Positions 11,648-22,435 of a DNA stretch of 64,000 bases are shown here, one piece after another. The DNA comes from Euryodendron excelsum (taxonomy: Eukaryota; Streptophyta; Magnoliopsida; Ericales; Pentaphylacaceae): positions 7,525,501-7,589,500 of the forward strand of contig CM065392.1 in assembly GCA_033060915.1 (NCBI GenBank). The letters are read 5' to 3'. Position 1 is the first letter of the stretch, and each line of letters starts with the position of its first letter. The notes beneath the pieces are model-generated. The model had not been told where the DNA came from. It searched no databases and saw only the letters and a list, made by a program, of their open reading frames with translations. The translations under genes were made by a program, and so were the position numbers.

Positions 11648-14600
11648 TCAAGGTGGTAAGGTGGAGACCAAATTGAGTTTGATAACCAGATCATGAAACC
11701 GTCCTGGGGGATGAGACTTGGTGAAGATGTTAGCAGTTTGATCAGCAGAAGTCACAGAGAGAAGATGAACTGTACCACACATGACATGCTAACGAATGAA
11801 AGGACAATCAATCTTAATATGCTTAATACGATCATGAAACACATCATTATGAGCTATCATAATCGCACTGCGATTGTCACAATGCAGAACAGTAGCACCA
11901 GAATGAGAGACACCCATGTCTTGAAGCAACCACCGAAGCTAGATAAGTTCTTGAGTAGTATCAGCCAAAGCATGATACTCAGCCTTAGTGTTAGAGCGAG
12001 TGGTAAGAGTCTGCTTCTTACTACGCCAAGAAATCAGAGAATCGCCAAGGAAGAAGCAGAATCCTGTGGTAGAACAACGATCAGTAAGGTCACCAGCCCA
12101 ATCAGCGTCAGAATAAGCATGGAGCTGTAGAGAGGAGTGACTAGAGTAATGCAGACCATGGAAGAGAGTGCCCTTAACATAACGTAGAATGCGAAGAACT
12201 GCAGCATAGTGAGTAGAGCGGGGTGATGACAGAAATTGACTGACGAGGTGAACAGCATGGGCAATGTCAGGACGAGTAATAGTGAGATAGACAAGATTGC
12301 CAACAAGTTGCCAATAGAGAGTAGGGTTAGGTAGAAGTTCGCCATCTAAAGGAGTAAGACGAACATTAGCTTCCAAAGGTGTGGAAGCAGTCTTACTATT
12401 AGTGAGACCAGCACGAGCAAGAAGATCTGAGGCATACTTGGCTTGAGAGAGAGAGTAACCAGTAGAAGCAGAAGATATCTCAAGACCAAGGAAGTAACTA
12501 AGAGGACCAAGATCTTTCATCTCAAATTGTCTGCTAAGAAATACCTTGAGCTCAGAAATACCAGCCACATCATCGCCAATTAGAATCATATCATTCACAT
12601 AAAGAAGTAGGAGAACAGTGCCACGCGGAGTTTTGCGAATAAACAAAGCAGAATCATAATCACTAGAAGAGAAGCCAAGCTCGCTAATAGTAGAACTGAA
12701 TTTGGCATACCAGGCACGAGGAGCTTGTTTAAGACCATATAGAGCACAAAGAAGTTTGCAGACCTGATGTGGAGAGTGAGAAGAACCAGGAGGAGGCTAC
12801 ATATAGACTTCCTCAGAGAGATCGCCATTGAGAAAGGCATTTTTGACATCCATCTAATACAATGGCCACTGTCGAACTGCAGTAACAATAATAAGACTCC
12901 GAACAGAAGTGAGACAAGCAACAGGAGCAAAAGTCTCCTCATAGTAAATGCCATATTCTTGAGTGAAACCTTTGGCAACTAAACGAGCCTTATAACGTTC
13001 CATAGAACCATCAGAACGAGTTTTGACTTTATAAACCCATCGACATCCAATCACAGATTTACCAGGAGGAAGCTCAATCAAGTCCCAAGTGTGAGTCTTG
13101 GTAAGAGCCTATAATTCATCATCCATAGCTTGTTGCCAAAGAGGGTTAGAACTGGCCTCGCGATAGGAGCAAGGCTCGTGATGAGCAAGAATAGTAGAGA
13201 AACAATGATAATCACAAAGGTGAGTAGGAGTCTCCCTTACCCGAGTAAAACGCCTGATGGTGGGCTCAGTGGATGAAGAGGGCAGAGATGGATCAGATAA
13301 GGAAGAGCTAGCAGGAGGAGCAGGATCAGCAGACGGGGACTCCTCGGGATAGACTGTAATAGGCTGTACAGTAGGTGTGACATCAGCATGCTCAGGAAAG
13401 AGCTCAATAGTAGGATCAGTGAAGTAAGGAGTGGAAGAAGAAGATAAATGAAAAAAAGATAAGGAGGAAAATGTTTTATGTTCCCAAAAGACAACATGAC
13501 GAGAGACACGAAGACGTTTAGACATGGGATCCCAACAACGATAACCTTTATGCTCAATCCCGTAGCTTAAGAAGCAACAGAGACGAGCGCGAGGCTCCAA
13601 CTTGGTATGCTCATGAGGCTGAAGTAAGACAAAACATGCACATCCAAAAACACGAAGAGAATGATAATCAAGAGTAGTACCATACAAACGCTCATAAGGA
13701 GTGAGATTACCGAGAGGAGCTGAAGGAACACGGTTAATAGTGTAAGCAACAATAAGAGCAGCTTCAACCCAAAATTGTTCAGGACAAGAGGCAGAGATAA
13801 GAAGAGCATGGGTTGTATCAAGGAGATGACGATATTTGCGTTCAGTACGACTATTTTGTTGTGACGTACCAGGACAAGAATGATGAAAAATGATCCCATG
13901 CTCACGGAGAAAAGCATGAAAAGAGTTATGACAATATTCTTGAGCATTGTCAGACCGAAAGATCTTGATGTCACGAGAAAATTGTGTTTTGACCAATCGA
14001 GCAAAATCATAATAAGTTTGTTGAAATTGAGATTGATTTTGCAAGAGATAAATCCAAGTATATCGAGAAAAATCATCAACAAATATAACAAAATACTTGG
14101 ATCCTCCCATAGTAGAAGTGAGAGAAGGACCCCAAACATCAGAGTGGACTAAATCAAAAGAAGCGAAAGACAGAGAAGTACTGTTATTAAAAGATAAAGC
14201 CGGTTGTTTAGCAAGTTGACAAGATTGACAATCAAGGTGTTTATTAGGGACAGAGCCTAAAACACCTTGAGACAAAAGAAGACGTAAGCGACTTATAGAA
14301 ACATAACCTAAATGGGAGTGCCAAATATCAAGAGAGGAGTTCGGAGTAGATGAAGCAACAGTAGAAGTGACAGCAGCAGTCTGAGTGGGCAGATGAAGGT
14401 GAAGGAGCTGAAATAGTCGACCGTATTTACGGCCTGTCCCAAGAGTCTGTCCCGTCTTTGGATCCTGCATAACACAACCAGTAGAGGAGAAAAGGACAGT
14501 GAGACCAAGATCACATAATTGGCCGACAGAAATAAGATTCAATCTAAGTTTAGGGATATAATAAGTCTGAGGAAGTGCAAGGTTGGAAGTGAAGACATGA

Positions 14601-15792
14601 CCAATGTGATCAATAGTCATAGGTGAGCCATCAACAGTATAAATGACAGGAAGAACAGATATAAAAGATTTAGAAGAAAAGACAGACAAGTCAGAAGTCA
14701 TATGATTGCTACACCCAGAATCAGAGAACCACGAAGAAATACCTGAAGTGGCAAACAGAGCAGTAGAGGATGGATTACCAAAGGTAGTCATGAACTGCTG
14801 AAAAAGTGTAGAAAGATCACTGAGACTGACCTTCAAGGAGGAAGAGGGAACATCAGAATCCGTAGTAGTAGCAGCTGCAGCCTTAGGGCGAAAGTCTCAG
14901 CGATTAGGATTTTTAGAGCAGTCACTACGATAGTGACCAGGGTCACGCTGATGACAATGTTGGCAGATCCGAATAGGACAATTAAGGAGACGATGTTAGT
15001 AGCATGGCAAAATGTACATTCATCGTTTCGAGAGGGCGGAGTGAAAGATGTCCCAGTAGATTGAAGAGAGGAGTTGCGAGAACCACCTGAAGCGGATGAA
15101 CCTCTAAATCGAGAATTAGAGGTGGTAAGAACTGTGTCTGGAGGTGATGATCGAAAGAGACCAAGATGAGTCTCTTCAGATAGGAGCTCAAAAATAGCCT
15201 GTTCCAAGGAAGGAAGAGGAGATCGATACAGAAGAGAGGCACGAACAGGCTCAAAGACATCAGTGAGAGCCATAAGAAACATAATGAGGCGCTGCTGATC
15301 TTGGTAAAGAGCAAAATAAGCAGCGTCATCAGGACAGATCCAAGTGGGCTCAAACGGAGTTAATTGGTCCCAAAGAGTATACATCTGTGATAGAAAGGCA
15401 TTGATAGACTGACCAGATTCCTATTTGAGATGATGCAGAGAGGTTAAGAGTTGGTACTGATAAGCAAGATCAATAGTAGTGTAGCGTTGGGCCAGAAAAG
15501 CCCAGATGGAATGAGCAGTATCAAAGCGTCCAAACTGGAGGCTTATGGAAGGAATAGAAGTATTTCAAAACCAAGTGATAATCTGATGATTTTTACTATT
15601 CTATTCCTTAAGATGTTCAGTGTAAACTGTAGAGGATTCAGTGTCACTTTTGATAGGGGCTTTAATACGTCCAATGACGTAACGCCAAAGTTTTCTTCCT
15701 TTGAGAAAACTAGACACAGCTTGAGACCAAGGAATATAGTTAGGACCTTCTAGAGTGATAACAATAGGTCGGGACACTTCAGAACGGTCCAT
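11648..15792 (-). pseudogene. copia gag-pol polyprotein, family 1 copy B
   Basis: The start is taken at the ATG at 15792 because the N-terminus MDRSEVSRP...PNYIPWSQAV matches copia gag openings; upstream Met codons lie in the leader. Gag runs to about 14880 with a knuckle CQHCHQRDPGHYRSDC (CX2CX6HX4C, two residues longer than the usual spacing). Protease has DSGCSNHMT near 14710. Integrase keeps its HHCC zinc region (about 14325-14215) and Asp-Asp-Glu core (HSDVWGP, FRSDNAQEY, RTERKYRHLLD). RT spans about 13080-12460, and its YVDD reads YVND (GAT to AAT) near 12595. RNase H has SDADWAGD, AEYHALA and ends at a natural stop at 11648. In-frame stops lie near 15601, 15535, 15421, 13110, 12855, 12800 and 11940, and a shift lies near 14990. 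The TAGs replace residues that copy A or the family encodes as Gln, Trp or similar. Not functional. Confidence 0.93.
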
Positions 15793-16059
15793 AATGCAAG
15801 GACGTTGGATAATAGATTGAAAGAAAAAGATGGGGGAATCAAAAGTTTCCAATACCGAAGAAATAGTAGGAAACAAGCAGAAATAGATCAAACCAAGGCC
15901 AAAATCAGTTTCAGAGGGCCCAAAATAGGTGGAACCGGTCCGAACCGGCTTAAAAATGGGCAAACAGAACTTGAACCGGATAAAGAAAGAAATATTCGGC
16001 TTGGGCTGGTTCAACTGGACCGGAGTCAAAAGGCCAACCGCGTGGCCGGGGCGACTAGG

Positions 16060-16071
16060 GCTGACGTCAGC
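16060..16071. promoter_or_regulatory. Perfect palindrome GCTGACGTCAGC in the copia leader
   Basis: A 12-bp palindrome with a TGACGTCA core, the bZIP/CRE-like site. Two further TGGCGTCAGC / GCGTCAGTGC half-like copies follow within 30 bp. It sits in a locally GC-rich part of the untranslated leader between primer site and gag. A regulatory role is inference. Confidence 0.45.
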
Positions 16072-16410
16072 AGGGCTGGCGTCAGCAGGCGTCAGTGCGC
16101 GCGTGTAAGCACATGAACAGGGGCGGCGACGCATGTGAGCACGTGAAATATGGGGCTGCGCGTGAGATGACGCGCCTAACTTCAGGCCGTGCGTGAGGGT
16201 GCGTGAGGTGGTTTCTGAAGATGGGTTTTATATGGTTGGACTCTATTTGGGGAGACGAACGTAATGGTGTGATCAAAAGTAATATTCAGAAATTATGAAT
16301 TTCGACAGAAACACAGAAAAGCCAGAAAAATTAAATTTTGAAGGAAAAAACAGACAATGCCGGCCGGCTGAAAAAGAGACAGAGCGAGATAATAGTCACC
16401 AGATCTTATA

Positions 16411-16422
16411 GCTCTGATACCA
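16411..16422 (-). promoter_or_regulatory. Primer binding site (initiator Met tRNA)
   Basis: TGGTATCAGAGC on minus, abutting the 5' LTR edge with no spacer. It is complementary to the 3' end of plant initiator-Met tRNA, the usual copia first-strand primer. Confidence 0.93.
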
Positions 16423-16680
16423 TGTTAGAATGGTAGAGAAAATAGAGAAGATGATGAGAGAAAGAATTATAGTTGTATGTAATCTTTTGTACAAGATGTG
16501 ATAAGTTACAATGAAGAATAGACCTATATTTATAGGGGAAGAAAAGAGAAAAATGCCATGGCAACATGCCTAATATACCTAACAAACATGTCTAACAAAA
16601 CCTAACCATAGACTTAGACTACACCTAACATGTCTAATATTCCTTAACTATTACATGTTCACAGTATATGTAGATTAACA
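16423..16680 (-). repeat. 5' LTR of family 1 copy B
   Basis: Bounded by TG and CA on minus (begins TGTTAATC, ends TTCTAACA). A CTATAAATATAGG TATA-like box lies near 16529-16541 in the transcription direction. It is nearly identical to 11377-11634. Confidence 0.95.
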
Positions 16681-17705
16681 CTTGGAAGCGAACATAGTCA
16701 TTAGAACTGGAAAGCCGATTCTGGACTACCTTTTCATTAGAACTGGAAATTGATATCAAATTCAAAAGCAAATCATGATAGTCTAATTTTGTCCTAACTT
16801 TTAAGCATTAATATCGAACCACTTTGTAAGGGTATTTGTTTGTCAAAAATCAAAACATTCATTTGAACAAGATTAAGCAAAATCCATTATATGAATGCAA
16901 AGAAAACAAATTTTATCAAAATTATGAGCAAATACTAACTGTAGATTGAGGGTTGATGGACAATGCATATAGATGTATATATCTTTTGTATGTATATATA
17001 TATATATATATATATCATCAATTTTCGTTATTTCCATTCTCTATAGTTTAGGAGAAAGGAGCTTCACATAATTCTAATATTGTAAGCAGATGAAGAGATC
17101 CGAATAGAAGCAGATGCTTTGTCAGAATAATCAGATTAGGGTCACTGCTACGGTTTGTTGGTTTGGCGATGGTATCTGAAGTTCTGCAATCAGATTAGGG
17201 TCGCTAAATATAAGCCAAGAGTAGGGCAATGTCATCAATCGGAGGCGGACGAAGGTGTGGTTGACGATGGGTACATCAATTGTGGTCGCCGGATAATATT
17301 CTCCGACAGTGACCACTGCTCATTTGACGAAGGTGGTGTAGTTTGAATTAGAAGTTCATTTTTCTCGTTTGACGATGATGGTATAATTTGAACTAGAATG
17401 ATTATTTCGGGGGTGCTGTGGAGGCCTGATAAAAAATTTTCTGCAGTTTTCTTGGCATTTTATTGAGAACCCGTATTGTTGATGCCTTTTCCAACTAGTT
17501 TTCCTCTAACTTCCTTTGACTTCTTATTTTTCATGACAACCAAACGAAGGAGAATAATTTTTCTGAGGGATTTTATTTTTCTTTCCCACCTGAGATACAG
17601 ATTCCAAACAGAGGGTTAAAAGGCCAGCTATTTCCCCCAAAATCCGTCTCAGTTAAAATGAATAAGGAAGTTGATTCCGGTGATTTTGGAGTGTAAAAAG
17701 TAAAT
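16681..17705. other. Intergenic DNA with (TA)n
   Basis: No gene recognised. A TATATA run lies at about 16991-17014, and a short duplicated phrase TCATTAGAACTGGAAA at 16700-16750. A GC-richer patch at 17100-17345 has 60-63 codon frames on both strands, neither resembling a known protein. Confidence 0.4.
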
Positions 17706-18303
17706 GGGTAATTACACTTTATTTTATTGTGATTTGTGTTAAAATTAAATAAATTCTATGTGGTTTAAAAATAAATGCATGACCCTCTCATAGTTTAAAC
17801 TTATTAAAAAAATGATTAGATTTAATAAAAATTTTATCGTACAAACATTTTTGTTATTTTATCTTTTCAAATGAGAACATTAAAAAGACAATTTAATTAT
17901 TTTATGCCAAAATAAAGTGATCTTTCGAAAGATTTTTTTTTGTTATATGCACAAATCATTTTTTTATATTTTAATTTAGAAAAATAAATTGACAAAAATG
18001 CTCACACAACAAAATTTTTATTAAATATAACAGTTTTTATTCATTTTATAAATAAGTTTAAAATACAAGAGTCATGCATTGACTTTTAAATTATAGATAC
18101 CAAATTATTTTTTTAATATTTTAATTTAGAGAGATAAAATGATAAAAATTACTTATACGACAAAATTTTTATTAAATTTAATAATTTTTATTTATTTTAC
18201 AGATAAATTCAAATCACAAAAAAAAATAATATATTTATTTTTACACTACAAAAAAATTATCTAATTTTAAACTAAATCTATAATGAGATAAAATACAATT
18301 ACT
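17706..18303. mobile_element. Foldback (inverted-repeat) MITE-like element
   Basis: The left end GGGTAATTACACTTTATTTT pairs with the right end AAAATACAATTAC. The inner arms also pair: ATTTAATAAAAATTTTATCGTAC (17820-17842) against near-identical reverse complements near 18150-18180, with a second diverged copy of that arm near 18010-18050. The extra internal copy suggests a tandem duplication of one arm. Very AT-rich, non-coding. Confidence 0.65.
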
Positions 18304-18346
18304 TCAAACTAAAACTATGAACATGGTTACAAAGCAATAATTTTAT

Positions 18347-19494
18347 GTGTGTTGTACACGGTGACGTGCCCATCCTAGGAACGAACGAGTATGCCCCGTG
18401 TAATCATTATATCCAATATCCATGCATTTTGCAGTGGCCTTTCAACGAGTAAGCGGACTTTTTGGAGCCATTTAGAAATGGCTTAAGCCAGGCCGTCTAA
18501 ATGTTGTATTTGAGAAACTCACTAACAGGTCTATAGTCCTTGACTGTCCTGCCGCATTCTTTAATATAAAAAACTCTAATTGGTTCATGGTATTTTCAGC
18601 CACTTTATTATTCAATTTTCCAATTGAATCTCCGTCTCATTTTTTACTTAGAAATCAGAAGATGGTAGAGGTTTGTCTCTCATATTTTAAACACACTTCA
18701 AACCAGTTGAAATTTACCCATCCTGTTGTTAGTGCTGATTCTTTGCTGAATTTTAGTGTCACTTTCTTCCATCCAAAAAAAAAGAAGAGCAAACTAATGG
18801 AAGCAAAACTGAATTAAAAATAAAAATAAAAATGCATTACAATCTAAGATCAATTGACCGAACCCATAGAAAAAGACCTTTGATATTTATTCATATCCAT
18901 CCTCTTGTTATTGCTAATGCTTTGGATCAGTTTCAGTGTCATTTTTTTCATCAAAAAATAAATAAATAAAAGGAACAGAAAACTAATAACAGCAAAACTA
19001 AAATCAAAGAAATAAAAAAGCATTACAATTTAAGAACAATTGACCGAACCCATCCAAGATAAAAAGAAGAAACACAAACAAATCCCTTACTATGTATCCA
19101 AAATGAATGAAACCCATGCAAACAACCACATATCTACCATGTGGATGGTCGATTCAAATGTTGAAAATGTGGTCCGGCGTGTGCCCTCCTCGAGCTAGCT
19201 CTTCACCTTCATCGTCAAAGTTTTGCCGAAGAACTGCATCTTCTCATATTAATCGAGATAGGAGCCAAACCCAGAGAGAGAGAGAGATGAGAGAGTACAG
19301 AAAGTGGTCCCTTTATTTTTGTGTCTACTCTCATCATCTAGTCAGTAAAAAACGGCTTGGCTTGAGCCATTTGGAAATGGCTCCAAAAAGTTTGCTTACT
19401 CCCGCCACGAAATTTGCAGAAGTAATAATTGCAAGGGGCGTTCTTGTCATTACAACGATTGGCGCGTCACCGTGTCACCGTGTGAACAACACTC
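18347..19494. mobile_element. ~1.15-kb element with ~150-bp terminal inverted repeats
   Basis: Left arm 18347-18496 and right arm 19351-19494 are inverted copies sharing GTGTTGT(A/T)CACGGTGAC, GTAAGC(G/A)(G/A)ACTTTTTGGAGCC and AAATGGCT(T/C)AAGCCA. Long arms and a non-coding centre fit a non-autonomous Mutator-like element. No clean 9-bp target duplication is visible, so the superfamily is tentative. Confidence 0.7.
18712..19055. repeat. Internal tandem duplication, two ~165-bp units
   Basis: Units at about 18712-18870 and 18888-19055 share CATCCT(G/C)TTGTTA, TTAGTGTCA(C/T)TTT-like sequence, AAACTAAT, GCATTACAAT and CAATTGACCGAACCCAT in the same order. The duplication is confined to the centre of the surrounding TIR element. 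Confidence 0.75.
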
Positions 19495-20330
19495 TTTTTA
19501 TAATGTAATTTGGGACGATTCTCAATGTATTGATCAGTAGAAATACATGCTAATATCTGTGTCTATTTTAAAAGGAGGAAGTGTTTCTCACACTCTAAAA
19601 AATGATGGACAGTTTGTTATGTATCAAAACCATAGGCATTTTATTAACTCGTAAAAGTAGGCATCAAACTAATCAAACAAACCGAGATCCAAGATATGTT
19701 GAAAAGAAAGATTTTGATAAATTCATCCCAAGACGTCATTACAAGGTAACTGAAAGTAGAGACAAAAATTATTCTGATTTACTTGTTTTTAAAAATATTT
19801 TATCATCTAGATATCATAGCGAATTGAGAATTTTAATTTGTTTCATTTCAAAAACTAGACATGGTGTGAATAAGGGGTGTTTGGACCAACAGATTATAAG
19901 TTATAAATTATTTTTAAAAGTCATTTTTTAAGTATTTTTTTTTATAAAAATGTATAAAGTTTACACGTGGCTTCTTTTTTTTTTTAGTTTTAAATGACTT
20001 ATTTGAGGGTGAACCAAGTAATATTTCAAAAAATAAGTTTGATAACTCTAACCAGTACTTTAAATTGAATAGATTAATTAAAAATAAAATAAGCTAGTTT
20101 GATAACTCAAAATAAAGGAGCTGAATATTTTAAGTGTTAGGTAAATGTAAGGAACAAAAAATTAAGTAGTTCTCGCTATACTCATTACTTTTTACTTAAC
20201 ACGCTCAGTTTTGATATTTTTTTTTCATATTTAATTTTACTCTTGCCTCCCTTTCTTCTTATTTCATAGAACTAACACCAGAGAACCAGAGATCGAAGTA
20301 CTCCTAATGAAACCTTCCGTCATCTCTAAG

Positions 20331-20334
<4 letters not shown>

Positions 20335-20398
<64 letters not shown>
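20335..20398. repeat. (CT)32 microsatellite in the Myb/SANT leader
   Basis: A run of about 64 bp of uninterrupted TC/CT, about 530 bp upstream of the Myb/SANT start. Pyrimidine microsatellites of this kind are common in plant 5' untranslated leaders. Confidence 0.95.
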
Positions 20399-20403
<5 letters not shown>

Positions 20404-20932
20404 CGTGGGTTTTCTCGATTATTTTGTATGTGTTTACTTTTTACTCTTCTCTTTTATTCTTTTTGTTCTTTGAGTGAATCTGTATTTTTTTTCTTTACTG
20501 ACCTTCTCCCGTTTTTTCTCACTCCGTCCCCTCTTTTTTTTTTTTTCTTCTCCTCCCTTCTGTTTTGCCTCTCATCCTCTAATCTGCCTCCTCCTTTTTT
20601 TTCTTCGTTTTTTGATTCTCTTCTTTGTTTGTGGGAGACCTGTTTGTGACGTGGATGGTAGTTAATGCCATCCCACGTCCTTGTTTCGAGATTCTTCTCT
20701 TTAACTCCTTCTTTACTTTTTTTTTTCATTATTTATTCTTAAATCAATTGAGACTTTGAGTGATTCTCCTAGAATATATATATACATATATTATTTTGTT
20801 TATTTCTTGCTAAACCGAATCACATGAAACTGTCAATCAATTGAAAATTATTTTATGCATCACATGGGTGCATTCAAATTCATGACTTTACGATTTTAAG
20901 TGGACTGAATCTAAGTCTACTTACTTGTAGGG

Positions 20933-21854
20933 ATGACTTCTGATGATGGTGGTTGAGTAAATTGAAAAGATTCGGAATTCTATAAACTTTTTATTGATTT
21001 GTGCTTGAAAGAATTTATGAAGAACAATAAAAATGGTAGTTGTCTAGAAAAAGAGAGTTGAGATAGGGTTCGAATAACTTTGAACATAGAGAAACACGTC
21101 AACTTATCTAAAAAATAGTTGAAAAATCAATGGGAGTATTTGAAATCAAAATATGGAAAGTGATCAAAGATAATTTCAAAAATTGATAACGACTATAATC
21201 TTGTAACTAATACCGTCAACTGGAGTACAGAGGAATGGAGTTAGTATATACAGGTATAATTGCCTCTTGTCTTAATCTTTTTTTTTCTAAGTTATTAAAA
21301 ATCAAAATGATACTCAATGAATATAAGATTACGCAATTATAATTTTACAGGCTAGCTTGAATGCCAAACAATTTCGATACACTGGGCTTTAATATACAAA
21401 TGAGTTAAAAATATTATTTGACGGTGTTAGAGTAACATAAAGATTTTCATAGGGGCCATCAAAGGAAGGGTTTTCTGCTGATAACACTCAACTACAGTCA
21501 CAAACGTACATTAATCTTGATAGTGAATCTCTTGAGACACTTTCTTCATCAAATCACCCGACAAAACTTGATAATAAACGGCAAAAGAAAAACGAATCCG
21601 AGAATCTTGATAAACAACTGCTTGAAACTCTGTAAACTTTGTAAAATTCTAATAAGTGAATAATAGAATAATGCAATCATATTTTCGATGAGATGGAACT
21701 TCTTAATATGAGTGACCTATTATATATATTTGTATGTAGCATTTTTTGCAAAAGTAAGGCACACTGAAGGCAATGGATGCTATTACAACAAAAATCACAA
21801 GTAGTTAAAAAGGGCTGGATAGAGTTAAATGGCAAGAAGTTAGGATTACATTGA
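20933..21854 (+). pseudogene. Myb/SANT-like DNA-binding protein pseudogene (two exons)
   Basis: Exon 1 spans 20933-21253 and exon 2 21351-21854, joined across a 97-bp intron with GT and TTTTACAG borders in frame. A likely upstream intron ends at TTGTAG just before the ATG. Exon 1 reads FYKLFIDLCLKEFMKNN, then KEx-DRVRI, LSKKx-LKNQWEYLKSKYGK and NTVNWSTEEW, the trihelix-like Myb_DNA-bind_3 pattern. Exon 2 reads NAKQFRYTGL, ELKILFDGVRVT, then a low-complexity linker, and a C-terminal SDLLYIF...SIF block ending EWI/GWIEL-like. I see no frameshift over about 275 codons. All breaks are nonsense codons, and where the family expects a residue it is Trp (TGG to TGA or TAG) or Gln (to TAG/TAA). This domain is known from LIMYB-type proteins and Harbinger ORF1 proteins. 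Dead as it stands. Confidence 0.8.
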
Positions 21855-22435
21855 ATTTTACTAGGCATGCAAATGTTTTTAAATTTTAGACATTGGTTAA
21901 GATTGTTTTTTTTTTCTTCTTTTTTAATTACGTTTAATTAGAGCTCCAGCTTTCAATGAATATATGGGTCTTTGATGTGTTTGATTGGAATTGTTTTGGT
22001 ATGAAGTTCATTTTTTGTATGTCATGGTATTTATCTATTTTTTATCTAATTAAATATGTGTGGCGCAATATATTGTCCGATAAGCAAAAGAGAGTATCAA
22101 AATAATATGAACTACTATTGAGTGTGAAATTTTTTTTACTATTTTAACATTTGACAAAGTTTCAATGATCAATATAATTGTTGATCATGTTGCTAATTTT
22201 TTGTGTATATTGTTATGATTTTAATTATGCATATTTTTTTATTTAATTAATTTGATTTTAACATTACAATATAAGAACAAAATTAAAAAAATGAGTGAAT
22301 TTAAGATCTCAACTCTTTATACATATTAAATAACTTATCTGATTCCGTACTTAAAATTTAGTAAATATCAACATTTACATTTTAAAAATTAATTTTTAAT
22401 TTTCAATTTTCAGTTTTCGGCTTTGTCAAACACCC

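Larger units (their letters stand above)
11377..16680 (-). mobile_element. Ty1/copia element, family 1 copy B (complete, inactive)
   Basis: A 5304-bp LTR retrotransposon with 258-bp LTRs, an initiator-Met tRNA primer site, gag-pol and a purine tract in canonical minus-strand order. The LTRs differ at 7 of 258 positions (six transitions), about 2.7%. Under a commonly used plant rate of 1.3e-8 per site per year that is roughly one million years; the rate is an assumption. Flanks TTTTG (11372-11376) and CTTGG (16681-16685) match at only 3 of 5 bases, so the target duplication is decayed or the element has recombined. Confidence 0.95.
19874..22435 (+). mobile_element. PIF/Harbinger-like element carrying a Myb/SANT ORF
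   Basis: Ends GGGGTGTTTGG (19874) and the inverted TCAAACACCC (22425-22435), preceded on the left by TAA, resemble PIF/Harbinger termini. The right side does not show a matching TAA, so the exact boundary is uncertain. Internally there is a CT-rich leader, then a two-exon Myb/SANT-like gene; no DDE transposase is seen. Such elements usually encode a Myb/SANT partner protein plus a transposase, so this would be a deletion derivative. Host origin of the Myb gene is the alternative. Confidence 0.55.

Noticed and set aside
15805..16134. Frames on both strands in the copia leader (one minus frame continues into gag)
   Set aside because: They lie between primer site and gag start, have no similarity to gag and differ in composition; treated as untranslated leader.
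20454..20729. Lys/Glu-rich minus frame of 91 codons
   Set aside because: Complement of a pyrimidine-rich leader; charge comes from TTC/TTT/CTT codons read in reverse.
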